Positions 49,774-59,035 of a stretch of DNA of 64,000 nucleotides are shown here, one piece after another. A program made the translations under genes and the position numbers. The notes under the pieces are model-generated. The model was not told where the DNA came from, searched no databases, and saw only the letters and a list, made by a program, of their open reading frames with translations. The DNA is from Bog-473 sp963788125 (GTDB lineage: Bacteria; Actinomycetota; Acidimicrobiia; Acidimicrobiales; RAAP-2), in contig CAWBFN010000002.1 in the NCBI GenBank assembly GCA_963788125.1, forward strand, positions 682,001-746,000, in the 5' to 3' direction. Positions within the stretch are counted from its first letter, which is position 1. Each line of letters begins with the position of its first letter.

Positions 49774-51432
49774 TCGCCGCCGCGCACCACGCCGCCGCGG
49801 CGACCACCATCGCCATCCCCTCCATCCGCTATCTCAGCATCCTGCCGATCATCATCATGGGCGGCGGCGCCGTGGTCCTGCTGGCCGTGGCCTCCCTGGT
49901 GACCCGGCCGCTGCGCGTCCGGGTCAGCACCGTCGGGAGCGTCGTGATCTCCGGCGGCGCGCTCGGGCATCTCCATCTGGCAGTGGTGCGACGTGCGGGC
50001 GCACGGACCGCACACCTACATCGCCCACGCCGTCGTCATGGACGGCTTCAGCGTGCTGATCACCATGTTGGTGGCGACCGCCATGCTCCTCACCGCGCTC
50101 GTGGCCGACGGCTACCTCCGGCGCGAGGGGATCCACAGCGCCGAGTTCCACGTTCTCGCCCTGTTGTCGGCGTCGGGAGCGATGCTCATGGGGTCGGCCA
50201 ACGACCTGATCCTCATCTTCCTCGGGCTGGAGATCCTCTCCATCGCCCTCTACGTCCTCACCGCCTTCAGCCACCACCGTGCCAGTTCGGGCGAGGCCGC
50301 CCTCAAATACTTCATCCTGGGCGGATTCTCCTCGGCCATCTTCGTGTACGGCATCGCGCTCATGTACGGGGCCACCGGCTCCACCAACATCGTCCAGATC
50401 GCCGACTTCCTCGCCAAGAACGACCTGGTGAGCAACGGGCTGCTCCTGGCCGGGCTGGCCCTGCTGCTGGTCGGCTTCGCCTTCAAGGTGGCGGCCGTGC
50501 CGTTCCACATGTGGACGCCGGACGTCTACGAGGGAGCACCCACCCCGGTCACCGGGTTCATGTCCGCGGTGGCCAAGGCCGGAGCGTTCGCCGCCCTGCT
50601 GCGGGTCCTGTTCACCTCACTGGGCTCCATCTCCACGGACTGGAGGCCGATCATCTACGCCCTGGCCGTGCTCTCCCTGCTGGTCGGCTCGGTCGTCGCC
50701 CTGCGCCAGCGCGATGTCAAGCGCATGCTGGCCTACTCGTCGATCAACCATGCCGGCTTCATCCTCCTGGGCGTGCAGTCGGGACTCGAGCGCGGGGTGA
50801 GCGCGTCGCTCTACTACCTCGTGGCCTACACCTTCATGACGATCGGCAGCTTCGCCATCGTGACCGTCCTGGGACGCAAGGGCGACGGCGACCACGACCT
50901 CACCCGCTACCGGGGGTTGGCACAGCGCCAGCCGCTCGTCGCACTGAGCTTCGCCGTCCTCCTCCTGGCCCAGGCGGGGGCGCCGTTCACCACGGGTCTG
51001 TGGGCCAAACTGCAGGTCGTCCTGGCGGCGGTGGCGGGCGGGTCGGTGCCCCTGGCCGTGATCGCCATGGTCTCGGCCGTGATCGCCGCCTTCTTCTATC
51101 TCCGGCTCGCCGTGCTCATGTACGTGGCCAAGACACCGGGGGCCGAGGGCGGCGAGGTCCCCGACCAACCGTCGCCCGCCCCGGACGCCCGGGTCGAATG
51201 GGCCAGCCCCGACGGCGTCTCAGGGACGGTCACCACCCTGAACGCCGAGCTGTTGCTGACCGCCGAGGCGCCGGCACCGTCCGGCGAGGAGGTGCCGGAG
51301 GTGGTCCCGGTCCCCGTCCTCACCTCCGTCGTGATCGGCGTCTGCGTGACCTTCACCGTGCTGTTCGGTATCGTGCCGGCCCCGCTCCTCGACTTCTGCA
51401 ACCACGCCACGCTGCTCTTCCTGTCCCACTGA
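49770..51432 (+). CDS. nuoN: NADH-quinone oxidoreductase subunit N, with an apparent +1 frameshift
   Basis: The last nuo subunit. The first 66 codons from GTG 49770 encode the normal N-terminal helix (LSILPIIIMGGGAVVLLAVA) up to SGGALG. The rest (SIWQWCDVRAHGP onward, then MDGFSVLITMLVATAMLLTA and ten or more helices, FLGLEILSIALYVL, FKVAAVPFHMWTPDVYEGAP) is in the next frame. One extra base, most simply C at 49968, explains the break. Both halves are well conserved. GTG 49993 could start a version lacking the first helix. An assembly error is the likeliest cause because the rest of the operon is intact. Confidence 0.9.
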
Positions 51433-51438
51433 GACCGG

Positions 51439-54400
51439 TCACCGGTGCGCCGCCGGCTCCGCCGGTTCCGCCGGCTCCGCCGGCTCGGCTGGTTCCGCCG
51501 TCCGGTCGTCCGCGGCCAGCACCTCGTGGGGCACGGGCGGGCTGGCGCGCTTGGCGGCCGCGGTGGTCAGGAGGCGGCCGATCACCGGGACCTCGGTCAA
51601 CGACTCGGCCCGCATGATCTGGACCACGACCGGGACGAACTGCTCGGGCGAGTCGAACACGATGTAGCGGGGCAGCCAGGTGGGCTCGTACTTGGCGTTG
51701 AACCGCCACAGGGTCTCAATCTGGAGAATTCCCGACAGGCGGTGCAGCGCCCATCGCTCCACCCGTTGGGTGACGCCGTCGCCCGATTCGCGATCGAGGA
51801 TGGAGCGCATGGCGGCAAAGTTGAGACTGAGGCCCTTCATCCCCATCTCCTTGAGGTGGGCGATGGTGGAGCACAGGGCGAAGTCCAGCAGCCCGTTGGG
51901 ATGCTCGGCCGGGTCCCGGCGCATGAGGTCGAGCGAGTAGCCGCCGATGGCCGTCGAGGGCACGAACTGGCACATGGCCACCGGGGCACCGTCGGGCCCC
52001 TCGACCAGCGTGAGCAGCAGGCCGGTGTCGCGGCTGTCGAACAGCCGCCCGAGCATCATGGAGAAGCCGCGCTCCTGTTCGCCCCGGCGGCTCTTCTGCA
52101 TGAGCTCGACCATCCGGGCCTCGTCGTCGGGACCGAGGTGAGCCGGATCCAAGAAGCGCACGGTGTAGCCGTAACGGGCCACCCGGTTCACCGCCTGCCG
52201 CAGCCCCTTCATCTTGCCGCCCTCGAGGGAGAACTGACGGGGGTCGACGATCGCCTCGTCGCCGAGGTACAAGAAGCGCATTCCCGACGCCTGGTAGGTG
52301 GGCAGCCAGGCCTCCCCGGCGGCCATGACCCCGAGCCCCCACCCGTTGCGGTCGACGTAGCGGCGGAAGGCGTCCCAGACGTGGGCCCGCTCGCTGAAGG
52401 GGCCGATCGGATCGGGCGAGACGAGGCACACCCCGCCGAACACGGCGTAGGCGACCATGGAGTCGCGGTGGAAGAACCACTGCTTGTCGTCGCGCAGGGC
52501 GAAGTAGTCCAGGGAGCCGGTCCCGTGGCGGCGGACGATGTCCCGGGCCCGGAGCTCGGCGGCGCGCCGTCCGACCGCGGCCCGCCCGGTCGACAGCCCG
52601 CGGTCCACGACCGGCCGCGTGAGGAGGTACAGGGAGACGACGATCAGGCTGATGCCCACCGCGAGCAGGCTCGTGGAGGCGTAGAGGTTGATGTGCGGCG
52701 GGAAGCGGACGTTCTGGACACCGATGAGTCGCTCGGCGGAGCCGAGGAGCACCTGGGGCCACGCGGGCAGGGGGTGGTGGTGGACCCGGCTGGCGAACTC
52801 CACGCCCACGAAGGCGCCGAGGGTGGCCGTGAGACCGCCCACGGCCAGGATGAGGACGGCCGAACGCACGGTGCCCTGCTCCGCCTGGGAGCGGAAGCGC
52901 TCTCGTTGGACGATCAGCAGGGTGAGCACGCCGGCGCAGACGAACAGCGTGATGGCGCTGGCGGAATGGACGAGGTGGAGGATGAGCGAGGCGCCCAACA
53001 GCCCGACGGCCACCAGCCAGGAGCGGCGCTGCCCCTTCAGCACCCCACGAGAGAGCATGATCATCCCGATCCCCGAGATGGCCACCAGGGCCCCGGCCGC
53101 CTGGGCGACCTCAATCGGCAGGTACTGGGAGATGAGGTGCAGGTGATGGCGGACCGGGGCCGTCACGGCCGAGAGGAGGTCGATCAGTCCGGCGGCGAAC
53201 AGGGCGATGGCGGCGATGCGGCGGATCCGGCGCACCCGGATGCGGTCCGCGGCCACCTCGGGGGCGGGCGGCCAGGAGGCGCCGCCGGGCCAGCTGGCCA
53301 CCAACTCGGGATGGAGGTCGGCCGCCTTGGTCCTCCCCTTGACGACGGCATCGTGGGTGAGCAGCCGCTCGCCCAGGGTGGCCTGTGGCAGGTCGACCTC
53401 GGCGTACACGAGGCGGATGTGCAGGTCGGCGCCGGTCTCCACCTCCACCATGGCCTCCTGGCGGTGGTGGAGGAAGGTGGGTGGCAGGCCGAATCGACCC
53501 CGGTGCTCGTGCACGATCTCCGAGGTGGCGCCCGGGCTGGCGAAGAACCCGGCGTCGAGGTGCGTGAGCTCGGGCACCAGGGCGCCCCCGACGATCATCC
53601 CGGCGGCCCCCCGGCCGATGGCCGAGCGGGTGGCGTCGAGGACGTCCTCCCCGCCGACGGTGAGGAGCGAGTGCGCCGTCGAACGGGCGCCCTGGGCGCG
53701 CGGGCCCCCGGGTGCCCAGGGCGAGGGGAGCCCCTCGCCCCCGAGGGCGCGCCAGATCCCGCGCGAGGTGACGGCCACCACCACGGCCAGGACGGCGACC
53801 AGAGCGATCCCGATGAGGATGGTGACCAAAAGGCGCGAGAACCACGACGCGTCGTAGGCGTGCTGGAGGGCGCGCTGCTGACGGGGGGAACGGAAGACGT
53901 GACCGAGCCCGTCAACGACGAATTCGAGCCGCAAGAGGAGCGCCAGCGCGGCCAAGACCAGCGGCGGCGCCCACAGGTAGCGCCGCAGGCGACGGTAGAG
54001 CAGGCGCGAGGTGACGAAGCGCCGGGCCAGTCGGGGATCGTCCAGCCGCTCCATCCCGGCCAGCCACGGGCGATCGGTGCCCGGCGTGGCGTCGACGGGG
54101 GGGTTGGAGTCGGGGCGGGGGGTGCCGGCGCGGATCAGGACGGTGCGCTCGCCGGTGCCCGTCATGCAGTGGAGGTCGACGCCGGACTCGATCGATGCGC
54201 CCAGCGCGGTCAGCTCTTCGGCGAGGTCGCCGCGCTCGGCCGAGGGGTCGACCACGACGACCACCCGGGAGTCGGGACGGGCGGCAAATGCGCCGAGCGC
54301 GGCGGTGAGCTCTGTATGGGCGCGCAACGCGCCGGCCGGTCCCGGACCTTCGGGGCAGCCGGCGGCCACCAGCTGGCCGCAGAGCACGACGATGCCCGGA

Positions 54401-54558
54401 CCCTGCCAGTCCGCCAACCTCTGCGCGACGTCGCGGCTGGTCGCCAGGGAGCTCGGCGACGGGTCGGGCGGTAGCAGCAGGTCACCCAGCACCATGGCCC
54501 GGCGGCCGAGCGGTACCCGCAGCAGCCGACCCTCCCGCACTCGGTCTTCGGTGGTCAT
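51439..54558 (-). CDS. Large membrane protein: motif-less metallophosphatase-like region plus MprF/LysX-type aminoacyl-PG synthase
   Basis: A 1039-residue protein. The C-terminal third (about 680-1010) is a DUF2156/MprF-type GNAT-like domain that in relatives transfers an amino acid from tRNA to phosphatidylglycerol; QWFFHRDSMVAYAVFGGVCLVSPDPIG and SLNFAAMRSIL are typical. Before it are about six membrane helices (455-665). The first 180 residues and those at about 300-420 read like two halves of a calcineurin-type phosphoesterase split by two membrane helices, but every expected metal motif is replaced (VLGDLLL, VLCGQLVA, VVDPSAE, VGGALVPEL). The tail is a Pro-Ala-Glu repeat. GGAGGGGG precedes the ATG. 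Confidence 0.78.
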   Translation of the reverse strand: MTTEDRVREGRLLRVPLGRRAMVLGDLLLPPDPSPSSLATSRDVAQRLADWQGPGIVVLCGQLVAAGCPEGPGPAGALRAHTELTAALGAFAARPDSRVVVVVDPSAERGDLAEELTALGASIESGVDLHCMTGTGERTVLIRAGTPRPDSNPPVDATPGTDRPWLAGMERLDDPRLARRFVTSRLLYRRLRRYLWAPPLVLAALALLLRLEFVVDGLGHVFRSPRQQRALQHAYDASWFSRLLVTILIGIALVAVLAVVVAVTSRGIWRALGGEGLPSPWAPGGPRAQGARSTAHSLLTVGGEDVLDATRSAIGRGAAGMIVGGALVPELTHLDAGFFASPGATSEIVHEHRGRFGLPPTFLHHRQEAMVEVETGADLHIRLVYAEVDLPQATLGERLLTHDAVVKGRTKAADLHPELVASWPGGASWPPAPEVAADRIRVRRIRRIAAIALFAAGLIDLLSAVTAPVRHHLHLISQYLPIEVAQAAGALVAISGIGMIMLSRGVLKGQRRSWLVAVGLLGASLILHLVHSASAITLFVCAGVLTLLIVQRERFRSQAEQGTVRSAVLILAVGGLTATLGAFVGVEFASRVHHHPLPAWPQVLLGSAERLIGVQNVRFPPHINLYASTSLLAVGISLIVVSLYLLTRPVVDRGLSTGRAAVGRRAAELRARDIVRRHGTGSLDYFALRDDKQWFFHRDSMVAYAVFGGVCLVSPDPIGPFSERAHVWDAFRRYVDRNGWGLGVMAAGEAWLPTYQASGMRFLYLGDEAIVDPRQFSLEGGKMKGLRQAVNRVARYGYTVRFLDPAHLGPDDEARMVELMQKSRRGEQERGFSMMLGRLFDSRDTGLLLTLVEGPDGAPVAMCQFVPSTAIGGYSLDLMRRDPAEHPNGLLDFALCSTIAHLKEMGMKGLSLNFAAMRSILDRESGDGVTQRVERWALHRLSGILQIETLWRFNAKYEPTWLPRYIVFDSPEQFVPVVVQIMRAESLTEVPVIGRLLTTAAAKRASPPVPHEVLAADDRTAEPAEPAEPAEPAEPAAHR
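51451..51505 (-). repeat. Short repeat encoding a Glu-Pro-Ala tail
   Basis: Nine-base units of the type GGCTCCGCC/GGTTCCGCC are repeated about six times and encode AEPAEPAEPAEP at the C-terminus of the MprF-type protein. Slippage could change its length. Confidence 0.8.
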
Positions 54559-54643
54559 GCCCCCTCCATCGTCTCACCAATGGAGGGCTGCGAAGGTCCA
54601 TCTCCGGGTGGATTCGGGTCCCGGTGATCGGACCTGCACCCGG

Positions 54644-54657
54644 TAGGCTGGACTTTC
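54644..54657 (+). promoter_or_regulatory. Leaderless -10 element for the HAD gene
   Basis: TAGGCT at 54644-54649 lies 8 nt before GTG 54658, with no ribosome binding site. It is identical in hexamer and spacing to the element before hemB. Confidence 0.5.
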
Positions 54658-55176
54658 GTGCCCTCTAGCGGATCCAGCCCCGAGGAGACCAGGCCCAACT
54701 GGCGTTGGCGGACCGGGCCCGGAGGCCGGCGCCCCGCCGGTCCCGCGGTGGTCTTCGACATCGACGGGGTCCTGTCCGACGCCGCCGGCCGCCAGCACTT
54801 CATCGAGAAGGGGAATCGGGACTGGTCGGCGTTCTTCGAGGCCTGCGGCGACGACCAGGTCATTGAGGAGATCGCCCGGCTCCTGGAGCTGCTCGACTCG
54901 TCGCTGGCCGTCGTGCTGCTCACCGGCCGCCCGCTGCGCGTGCAGCCCCAGACGCTGGCCTGGTTAGACCGTTACGGGTTGCGGTGGGACCTCCTGGTCA
55001 TGCGCGAACGCGGGGACTACTCGGGGGTCACCTCGTTCAAGAGGGGGGTGGTCGGGGACCTTCGGGCCCACGGGTTCGATCTGCGACTGGCCTTCGAGGA
55101 CGATCCCTCCAATCACGCCATGTACGTGGCCGACGGGATCCCCTGCGTCTACATCCATTCGGGCTACTACGAGTGA
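54658..55176 (+). CDS. HAD-superfamily phosphatase
   Basis: A 172-residue hydrolase of the haloacid dehalogenase fold. Motif I is VVFDIDGVLSDAAG (nucleophile Asp in DIDGV), motif II VVLLTGRP (Thr), motif III Lys in TSFKRGVV, and motif IV LAFEDDPSN. There is a very small cap, so a macromolecular or polynucleotide substrate is possible; it recalls C0-capped polynucleotide 3'-phosphatase-like members, but that is only an impression. It diverges from the MprF-type gene, and its 3' end overlaps the convergent lnt frame by 140 bp. Confidence 0.85.
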   Translation: MPSSGSSPEETRPNWRWRTGPGGRRPAGPAVVFDIDGVLSDAAGRQHFIEKGNRDWSAFFEACGDDQVIEEIARLLELLDSSLAVVLLTGRPLRVQPQTLAWLDRYGLRWDLLVMRERGDYSGVTSFKRGVVGDLRAHGFDLRLAFEDDPSNHAMYVADGIPCVYIHSGYYE

Positions 55177-56653
55177 CGCGCTGCCTCCACCATCCCGCCA
55201 GAAGGGCGGCGGCGGCCAGGAGGAGGACGGGCAGGTCACCCCAGTGGTCGTAGGGCGTCAAGCCGCGCCGGAGCGCGACGGTGGCGGTCAGGACCTGGCG
55301 CCGGCCCAGCACCGAGCGCTGGCGCACCTGCCCGCGGTGATCGACCACCGAGCTGTAGCCGGTGGGCGCGCTCTGGACGAGATCGCGCCCGGTCTCGACC
55401 GCCTGAACGGCGTCGGCGGCGACCTCCTGAGTGGGAACCTGGGCCGTGGTGTACGACGAGGTGTTGGTCGGGACGATCAGGAGCTCGGCGCCCTCCCGGA
55501 CCGAGGTGTGGCTGCGATCGGCGTAGAAGACCTCGAAGGAGACGAGGATGCCGAGCGGGCCGGCCGGCGTACGGAGCAGTCCGGAGCCGTGACCCGGGAC
55601 GGCGTCCAGGGGCACCCCCGAAAGATCGGCGACATGGGCGATGAGGGACCGGTACGGGACGTACTCGCCGAAGGGGACGCGGTGGACCTTCTCGAAGGTG
55701 GCCACGATCCGGCCGTCGGGCGCCCAGACGACGATCTCGTTGCGGAACGTGGTCGCCGATGCCGGTTCGGTGACCCCGGCCGCCAGGGTCGTGTGCAGCC
55801 GGCGGGCCATCTGGGACATCTGGCGGCTCTGGCTCGATCCGCGCAGCGGCCCGGTGAGTGCGATGACGTCTTCGGGCCACAGCACCAGCGTGGGAGGCGG
55901 TGTGACCGCGCCGAGGACGCCGGTCGCTGCCACCTGCGCGGCGAAGACCGCGGCCGGTGAGACCTGCGCCTTGTCGACGCCTCGCCGCCCACCGCCCTGT
56001 ACGAGGGCGACCGTGATGGAGCGCACCGGCGACCCGCCGTCGGGGGACAGCGTGGCGACGAGGACGCAGAGGGCGAGGGCGACCAGGATGGCGGCCCCCC
56101 GGAGCGCCGGTACGGGCCCGCGCTCGCGGTGACGGATGCCGCAGACGAGGGTGGCCAGGCCGACGCCGCCCGCCCAGACGCCGGCGGTGAGCAGGAGAGG
56201 GCCGCCGATGCGGGCCAGCTGCAGGAGCGGGCCGTCCGCCTGTCCCAAGAAGACGCCACCGAGGGGAAGTCCGCCGAAGGGCCATGTCATGCGGATCGCC
56301 TCGGCCAAGGTGCCGGCGGCCACGAAGGCCGGGGCCCGACCGCGGTACGGCGGCGTGAGCAGGGCCACCGCCGCGAAGAACAGCGCCTCGAGGGCGATGA
56401 GGACCACGGCGCCGTACCAGTTGAAGGTCCGGGCCCACCACAGCCCGGGTGCGTAACAGCCCAGGCCGGCCACCCAGCCCGACCAGAGGCGCGCCCGGGC
56501 GCGTAGACCCGCCAGCCGCCAGTAGAGCAGCCCGGCCCCGGCCAGGCCGAGCGGCCACCACCCCCAGGGAGGAAGCGAGAGGGCGAGGAGCACGCCGGCG
56601 GCCAGCGAGGGAGCCGCCGTGCTGCCGCGCCGGCGCCGCGGCGAGCTGCTCAC
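55037..56653 (-). CDS. lnt: Apolipoprotein N-acyltransferase homologue with Ser at the catalytic Cys position
   Basis: A 538-residue membrane protein. About six N-terminal helices are followed by a nitrilase-type domain (about 215-465) and a last helix. The triad Glu is in LVLWPEDVI and Lys in FEKVHRVPFGEYVPY, but at the catalytic Cys position the sequence reads ILVSFEVFYAD, that is Ser. Lnt adds the third acyl chain to lipoproteins; activity here is uncertain. After the last helix about 45 Arg/Pro-rich residues run antisense to the HAD gene. GTG 56653 overlaps the hemY stop, so it belongs to the hemE-hemH-hemY operon. Confidence 0.85.
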   Translation of the reverse strand: MSSSPRRRRGSTAAPSLAAGVLLALSLPPWGWWPLGLAGAGLLYWRLAGLRARARLWSGWVAGLGCYAPGLWWARTFNWYGAVVLIALEALFFAAVALLTPPYRGRAPAFVAAGTLAEAIRMTWPFGGLPLGGVFLGQADGPLLQLARIGGPLLLTAGVWAGGVGLATLVCGIRHRERGPVPALRGAAILVALALCVLVATLSPDGGSPVRSITVALVQGGGRRGVDKAQVSPAAVFAAQVAATGVLGAVTPPPTLVLWPEDVIALTGPLRGSSQSRQMSQMARRLHTTLAAGVTEPASATTFRNEIVVWAPDGRIVATFEKVHRVPFGEYVPYRSLIAHVADLSGVPLDAVPGHGSGLLRTPAGPLGILVSFEVFYADRSHTSVREGAELLIVPTNTSSYTTAQVPTQEVAADAVQAVETGRDLVQSAPTGYSSVVDHRGQVRQRSVLGRRQVLTATVALRRGLTPYDHWGDLPVLLLAAAALLAGWWRQRVTRSSPNGCRRRGSRRPRTWRDWRDRPRRPVADRTRGPEGPRPPPS

Positions 56654-58074
56654 CCGACGGCCTGGGCCGCCGCCCTCCCGCTGGCGATGCAGGCCGGGAT
56701 CCCCACACCCCGGTAGGCCGCGCCGGCGACGGCCAGGCCGCCCAGACGCGCCACCGCCGCCTCAATCCCCGCCGTGCGCATCAGATGGTGCACCCGGTAC
56801 TGGGGGAACGCCTGGGGCCAGCGGGTCACCAGCGTCTCGAGGGGTTCTCCCGAGAGCCCGATCAGTTCGCCGAGCTCGCTCACCACGCGGTCCACCACCT
56901 CGGCATCGCTCCACGAGCCGGCACGGTCGTCGCCGAAGCGGCCCAAGGAGGCCCGGAGCAGGAGATCCCCTTCGGCCGCCAGATGGGGCCACTTCTGCGA
57001 GAGATAGGTGCAGGCCGTCACGGCCCAGGCGTCCCCCCCGTACGGCGCCGGCGCCGGGCTCCGCCGCGGCACGAGGAAGCCGGTGCCGGTGAGCGGGGAT
57101 GCCGCCGCGTCGCTGCGCACCCGCAGGGTGACGAGGGTGACCGGGGCGTAGGAGATGCTCGAGAGCAGGCCGGCCGCCTCGTCGTCGTGGGGGCGGAGCA
57201 GCCGGCCGGCGACGGGTGCGGGGACGGCGAGCACCAGGGCATCGGCCTCGAGGGGCGCGCCGCCCGTCAGCACCGTCCACCCGCCGGCACGCCGTTCGAG
57301 CCCCTCGGCCGGGGTGCCGCACCGGATCTCAGCCCCCCGGGCGACGAGTACGGAGCGCAGGCGCTCGACCATCGTCGCCATGCCGCCCTCGAGGGCCCAG
57401 AACAGCGGTTCCGGATCGCCCGGTGGCGGATCGCCCGGTGCCGGGGGGAGCTCAGCGCGCAGGGCGCGCATCAGGCTGCCCCTCTTGCGGGCCGCCGTGA
57501 GCAGCGGGGGGTAGACCGCCGCGGCCGACATGTCGTCCACCGAGCCGGCGTGGATGCCGCCGATGAGGGGGTCGACCAGGCGGTCGACCACCCGCTGGCC
57601 GAGCTTGCGGGCCACGAGTGGCCCGATAGACCGGTCGCCGATGGGGCCGCGCACGTCGGGCCGGGGGAGCAGCGCGTCGCGCGCCAGGCCCAGCTGGCCG
57701 CGCAGCCCGAGGACGCCGGATCGGGCGGTGGGCCAGAATCGGGTGGGGATGCCCAGCGCCAGGCCACGGGGCAGCGGGCGGACCCGCCCGCCGGCCCACA
57801 CCCCCGCTCCGCCCCCGGCGACCGGGACCAGGGCGTCTCCCAGGCCGATCTGCCGGCACAGGTCGGTGGCCTCGGGCCGGCGCCCGAGGAACCCGTCCGG
57901 TCCGGTGTCCACCGGGCGGCCGCCGAACTTCTGGCTGTCCAGCGCACCCCCGAGCCGGGACGACGCCTCGAGGACGGTGACGTGCACCCCGCCCTGACCG
58001 TCCGCCCCGCCGGACAGCTCCCAGGCCGCCGCCAGGCCGCTGATGCCGCCACCGACCACCACCACCCGGCGCAC
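56650..58074 (-). CDS. hemY: Protoporphyrinogen/coproporphyrinogen oxidase (HemY/CgoX type)
   Basis: A 474-residue FAD oxidase. The N-terminal site is RRVVVVGGGISGLAAAWEL with VLEASSRLGG, VDTGPDGFL follows, and the C-terminal FAD contact is VAGAAYRGVGIPACIASG. In Actinobacteria enzymes of this type oxidise coproporphyrinogen III to coproporphyrin III, and the adjacent ferrochelatase then inserts iron. GTG 58072-58074 directly precedes the Rossmann motif and lies 7 bp after hemH; longer in-frame starts overlap hemH. No hemQ/chdC is present in this window. Confidence 0.92.
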   Translation of the reverse strand: MRRVVVVGGGISGLAAAWELSGGADGQGGVHVTVLEASSRLGGALDSQKFGGRPVDTGPDGFLGRRPEATDLCRQIGLGDALVPVAGGGAGVWAGGRVRPLPRGLALGIPTRFWPTARSGVLGLRGQLGLARDALLPRPDVRGPIGDRSIGPLVARKLGQRVVDRLVDPLIGGIHAGSVDDMSAAAVYPPLLTAARKRGSLMRALRAELPPAPGDPPPGDPEPLFWALEGGMATMVERLRSVLVARGAEIRCGTPAEGLERRAGGWTVLTGGAPLEADALVLAVPAPVAGRLLRPHDDEAAGLLSSISYAPVTLVTLRVRSDAAASPLTGTGFLVPRRSPAPAPYGGDAWAVTACTYLSQKWPHLAAEGDLLLRASLGRFGDDRAGSWSDAEVVDRVVSELGELIGLSGEPLETLVTRWPQAFPQYRVHHLMRTAGIEAAVARLGGLAVAGAAYRGVGIPACIASGRAAAQAVG

Positions 58075-58081
58075 GGTCGGC

Positions 58082-59035
58082 TCAGCCCCCGTCCGCCGCG
58101 GCGGCGCTGACGACATCGGCCAGGACGCTGATGAAACGGGGATCATCGTTGAGTGAGGCGGTGCGGGCGTAGGACAGCCCGACCTGGGCGGCCACGGCGG
58201 CCAGCTCGATGTCCAGGTCGTAGAGCACCTCGAGATGGTCGGCCACGAAGCCGATGGGGCAGATCACGACCCCGTGGACGTCGTTCACGCCGCCAGTCTC
58301 CGCCAGCCGGCGCACCGCGTCGCGCACGTCGGGACCCAGCCAGGGCTCCGGTGTGCGCCCGGCGCTCTGCCAGGCCACCTCCCAGCGGCCGATGCCTGCC
58401 GCCGCCGCCACCAACCCGGCGGACTCCGCCAGCTGGCCGGCGTAGGTGTCGCCCGTCTCGCGCGCCTGTTCGGGCACGGAGTGGGCCGTGAAGATGACCG
58501 GGTAGCGGGAGGGATCGTCGCCGGCGGACACCGATGCGAGGGTCTCCGTGACGCGCGCGGCCACCAGCGCCACCAGGCCCGGTTCGGCGTACCAGGGCGG
58601 AACCGCCACGAAGGGGCATGATCCGGAGAGGGCGGCTTCGGCCCGGACGAAGTACTCCTGCGACCCGCGGGAGGACCCGTGGGGGGTGAGGACCAGACCG
58701 ACGGCCCGGCGCACCCCGCCGGCGGTCAGGGTGGCGGCCGCAGCCTCAATGAGCGGATCGGCGTGCTTGGCGCCGTAGGCCACCACGTACCGGCCGGGTG
58801 CCCGCCGGTCCAGGGCGGCCCGCACCCCGTCGACCTGTGCCCGGGTCAGTTCGGCCAGGGGCGAGAGCCCGCCGATCTCGGCGTAGCGCCGCTGGAGCTC
58901 GGCCAGCTGCTCGGGCGTCGGCGGCCGGCCGCGGCGGATGCGGGTGTAGAAGGGCCCGATCTCCTCGCGGTGCTGTGGCGTGCCGTGTGCCATGACGAGC
59001 ACGCCCACCGGCTGGTCCTCGGCGGAAGGGCTCAC
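58082..59035 (-). CDS. hemH: Ferrochelatase (probably coproporphyrin ferrochelatase)
   Basis: A 317-residue enzyme inserting ferrous iron into a porphyrin. GVLVMAHGTPQ at the N-terminus, the metal-binding His in VIFTAHSVPEQ and the Glu in ICPIGFVADHLEVLYDLDIE are present. The C-terminus lacks the cysteine cluster that would bind a [2Fe-2S] centre as in some actinobacterial enzymes. GTG 59033-59035 overlaps the hemE stop (GTGA) and gives the normal N-terminus; the frame upstream is a hemE shadow. Confidence 0.94.
   Translation of the reverse strand: MSPSAEDQPVGVLVMAHGTPQHREEIGPFYTRIRRGRPPTPEQLAELQRRYAEIGGLSPLAELTRAQVDGVRAALDRRAPGRYVVAYGAKHADPLIEAAAATLTAGGVRRAVGLVLTPHGSSRGSQEYFVRAEAALSGSCPFVAVPPWYAEPGLVALVAARVTETLASVSAGDDPSRYPVIFTAHSVPEQARETGDTYAGQLAESAGLVAAAAGIGRWEVAWQSAGRTPEPWLGPDVRDAVRRLAETGGVNDVHGVVICPIGFVADHLEVLYDLDIELAAVAAQVGLSYARTASLNDDPRFISVLADVVSAAAADGG

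Noticed and set aside
49955..49998. Programmed frameshift in nuoN
   Set aside because: No slippery heptamer or following pseudoknot was evident, and no homologue is known to need one; an indel is simpler.
48576..51617. 1013-residue open frame across nuoM and nuoN
   Set aside because: Most of it is a shadow of nuoM and nuoN. Only the short stretch 49770-49967 is real coding sequence (the nuoN N-terminus before the frameshift).
51445..54474. 1009-residue plus-strand frame opposite the MprF-type gene
   Set aside because: No domain character; the minus-strand gene has membrane helices, a conserved C-terminal domain and a strong ribosome binding site.
58082..59035. [2Fe-2S] cluster in ferrochelatase
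   Set aside because: The C-terminal region lacks the cysteine set; only isolated Cys residues occur.
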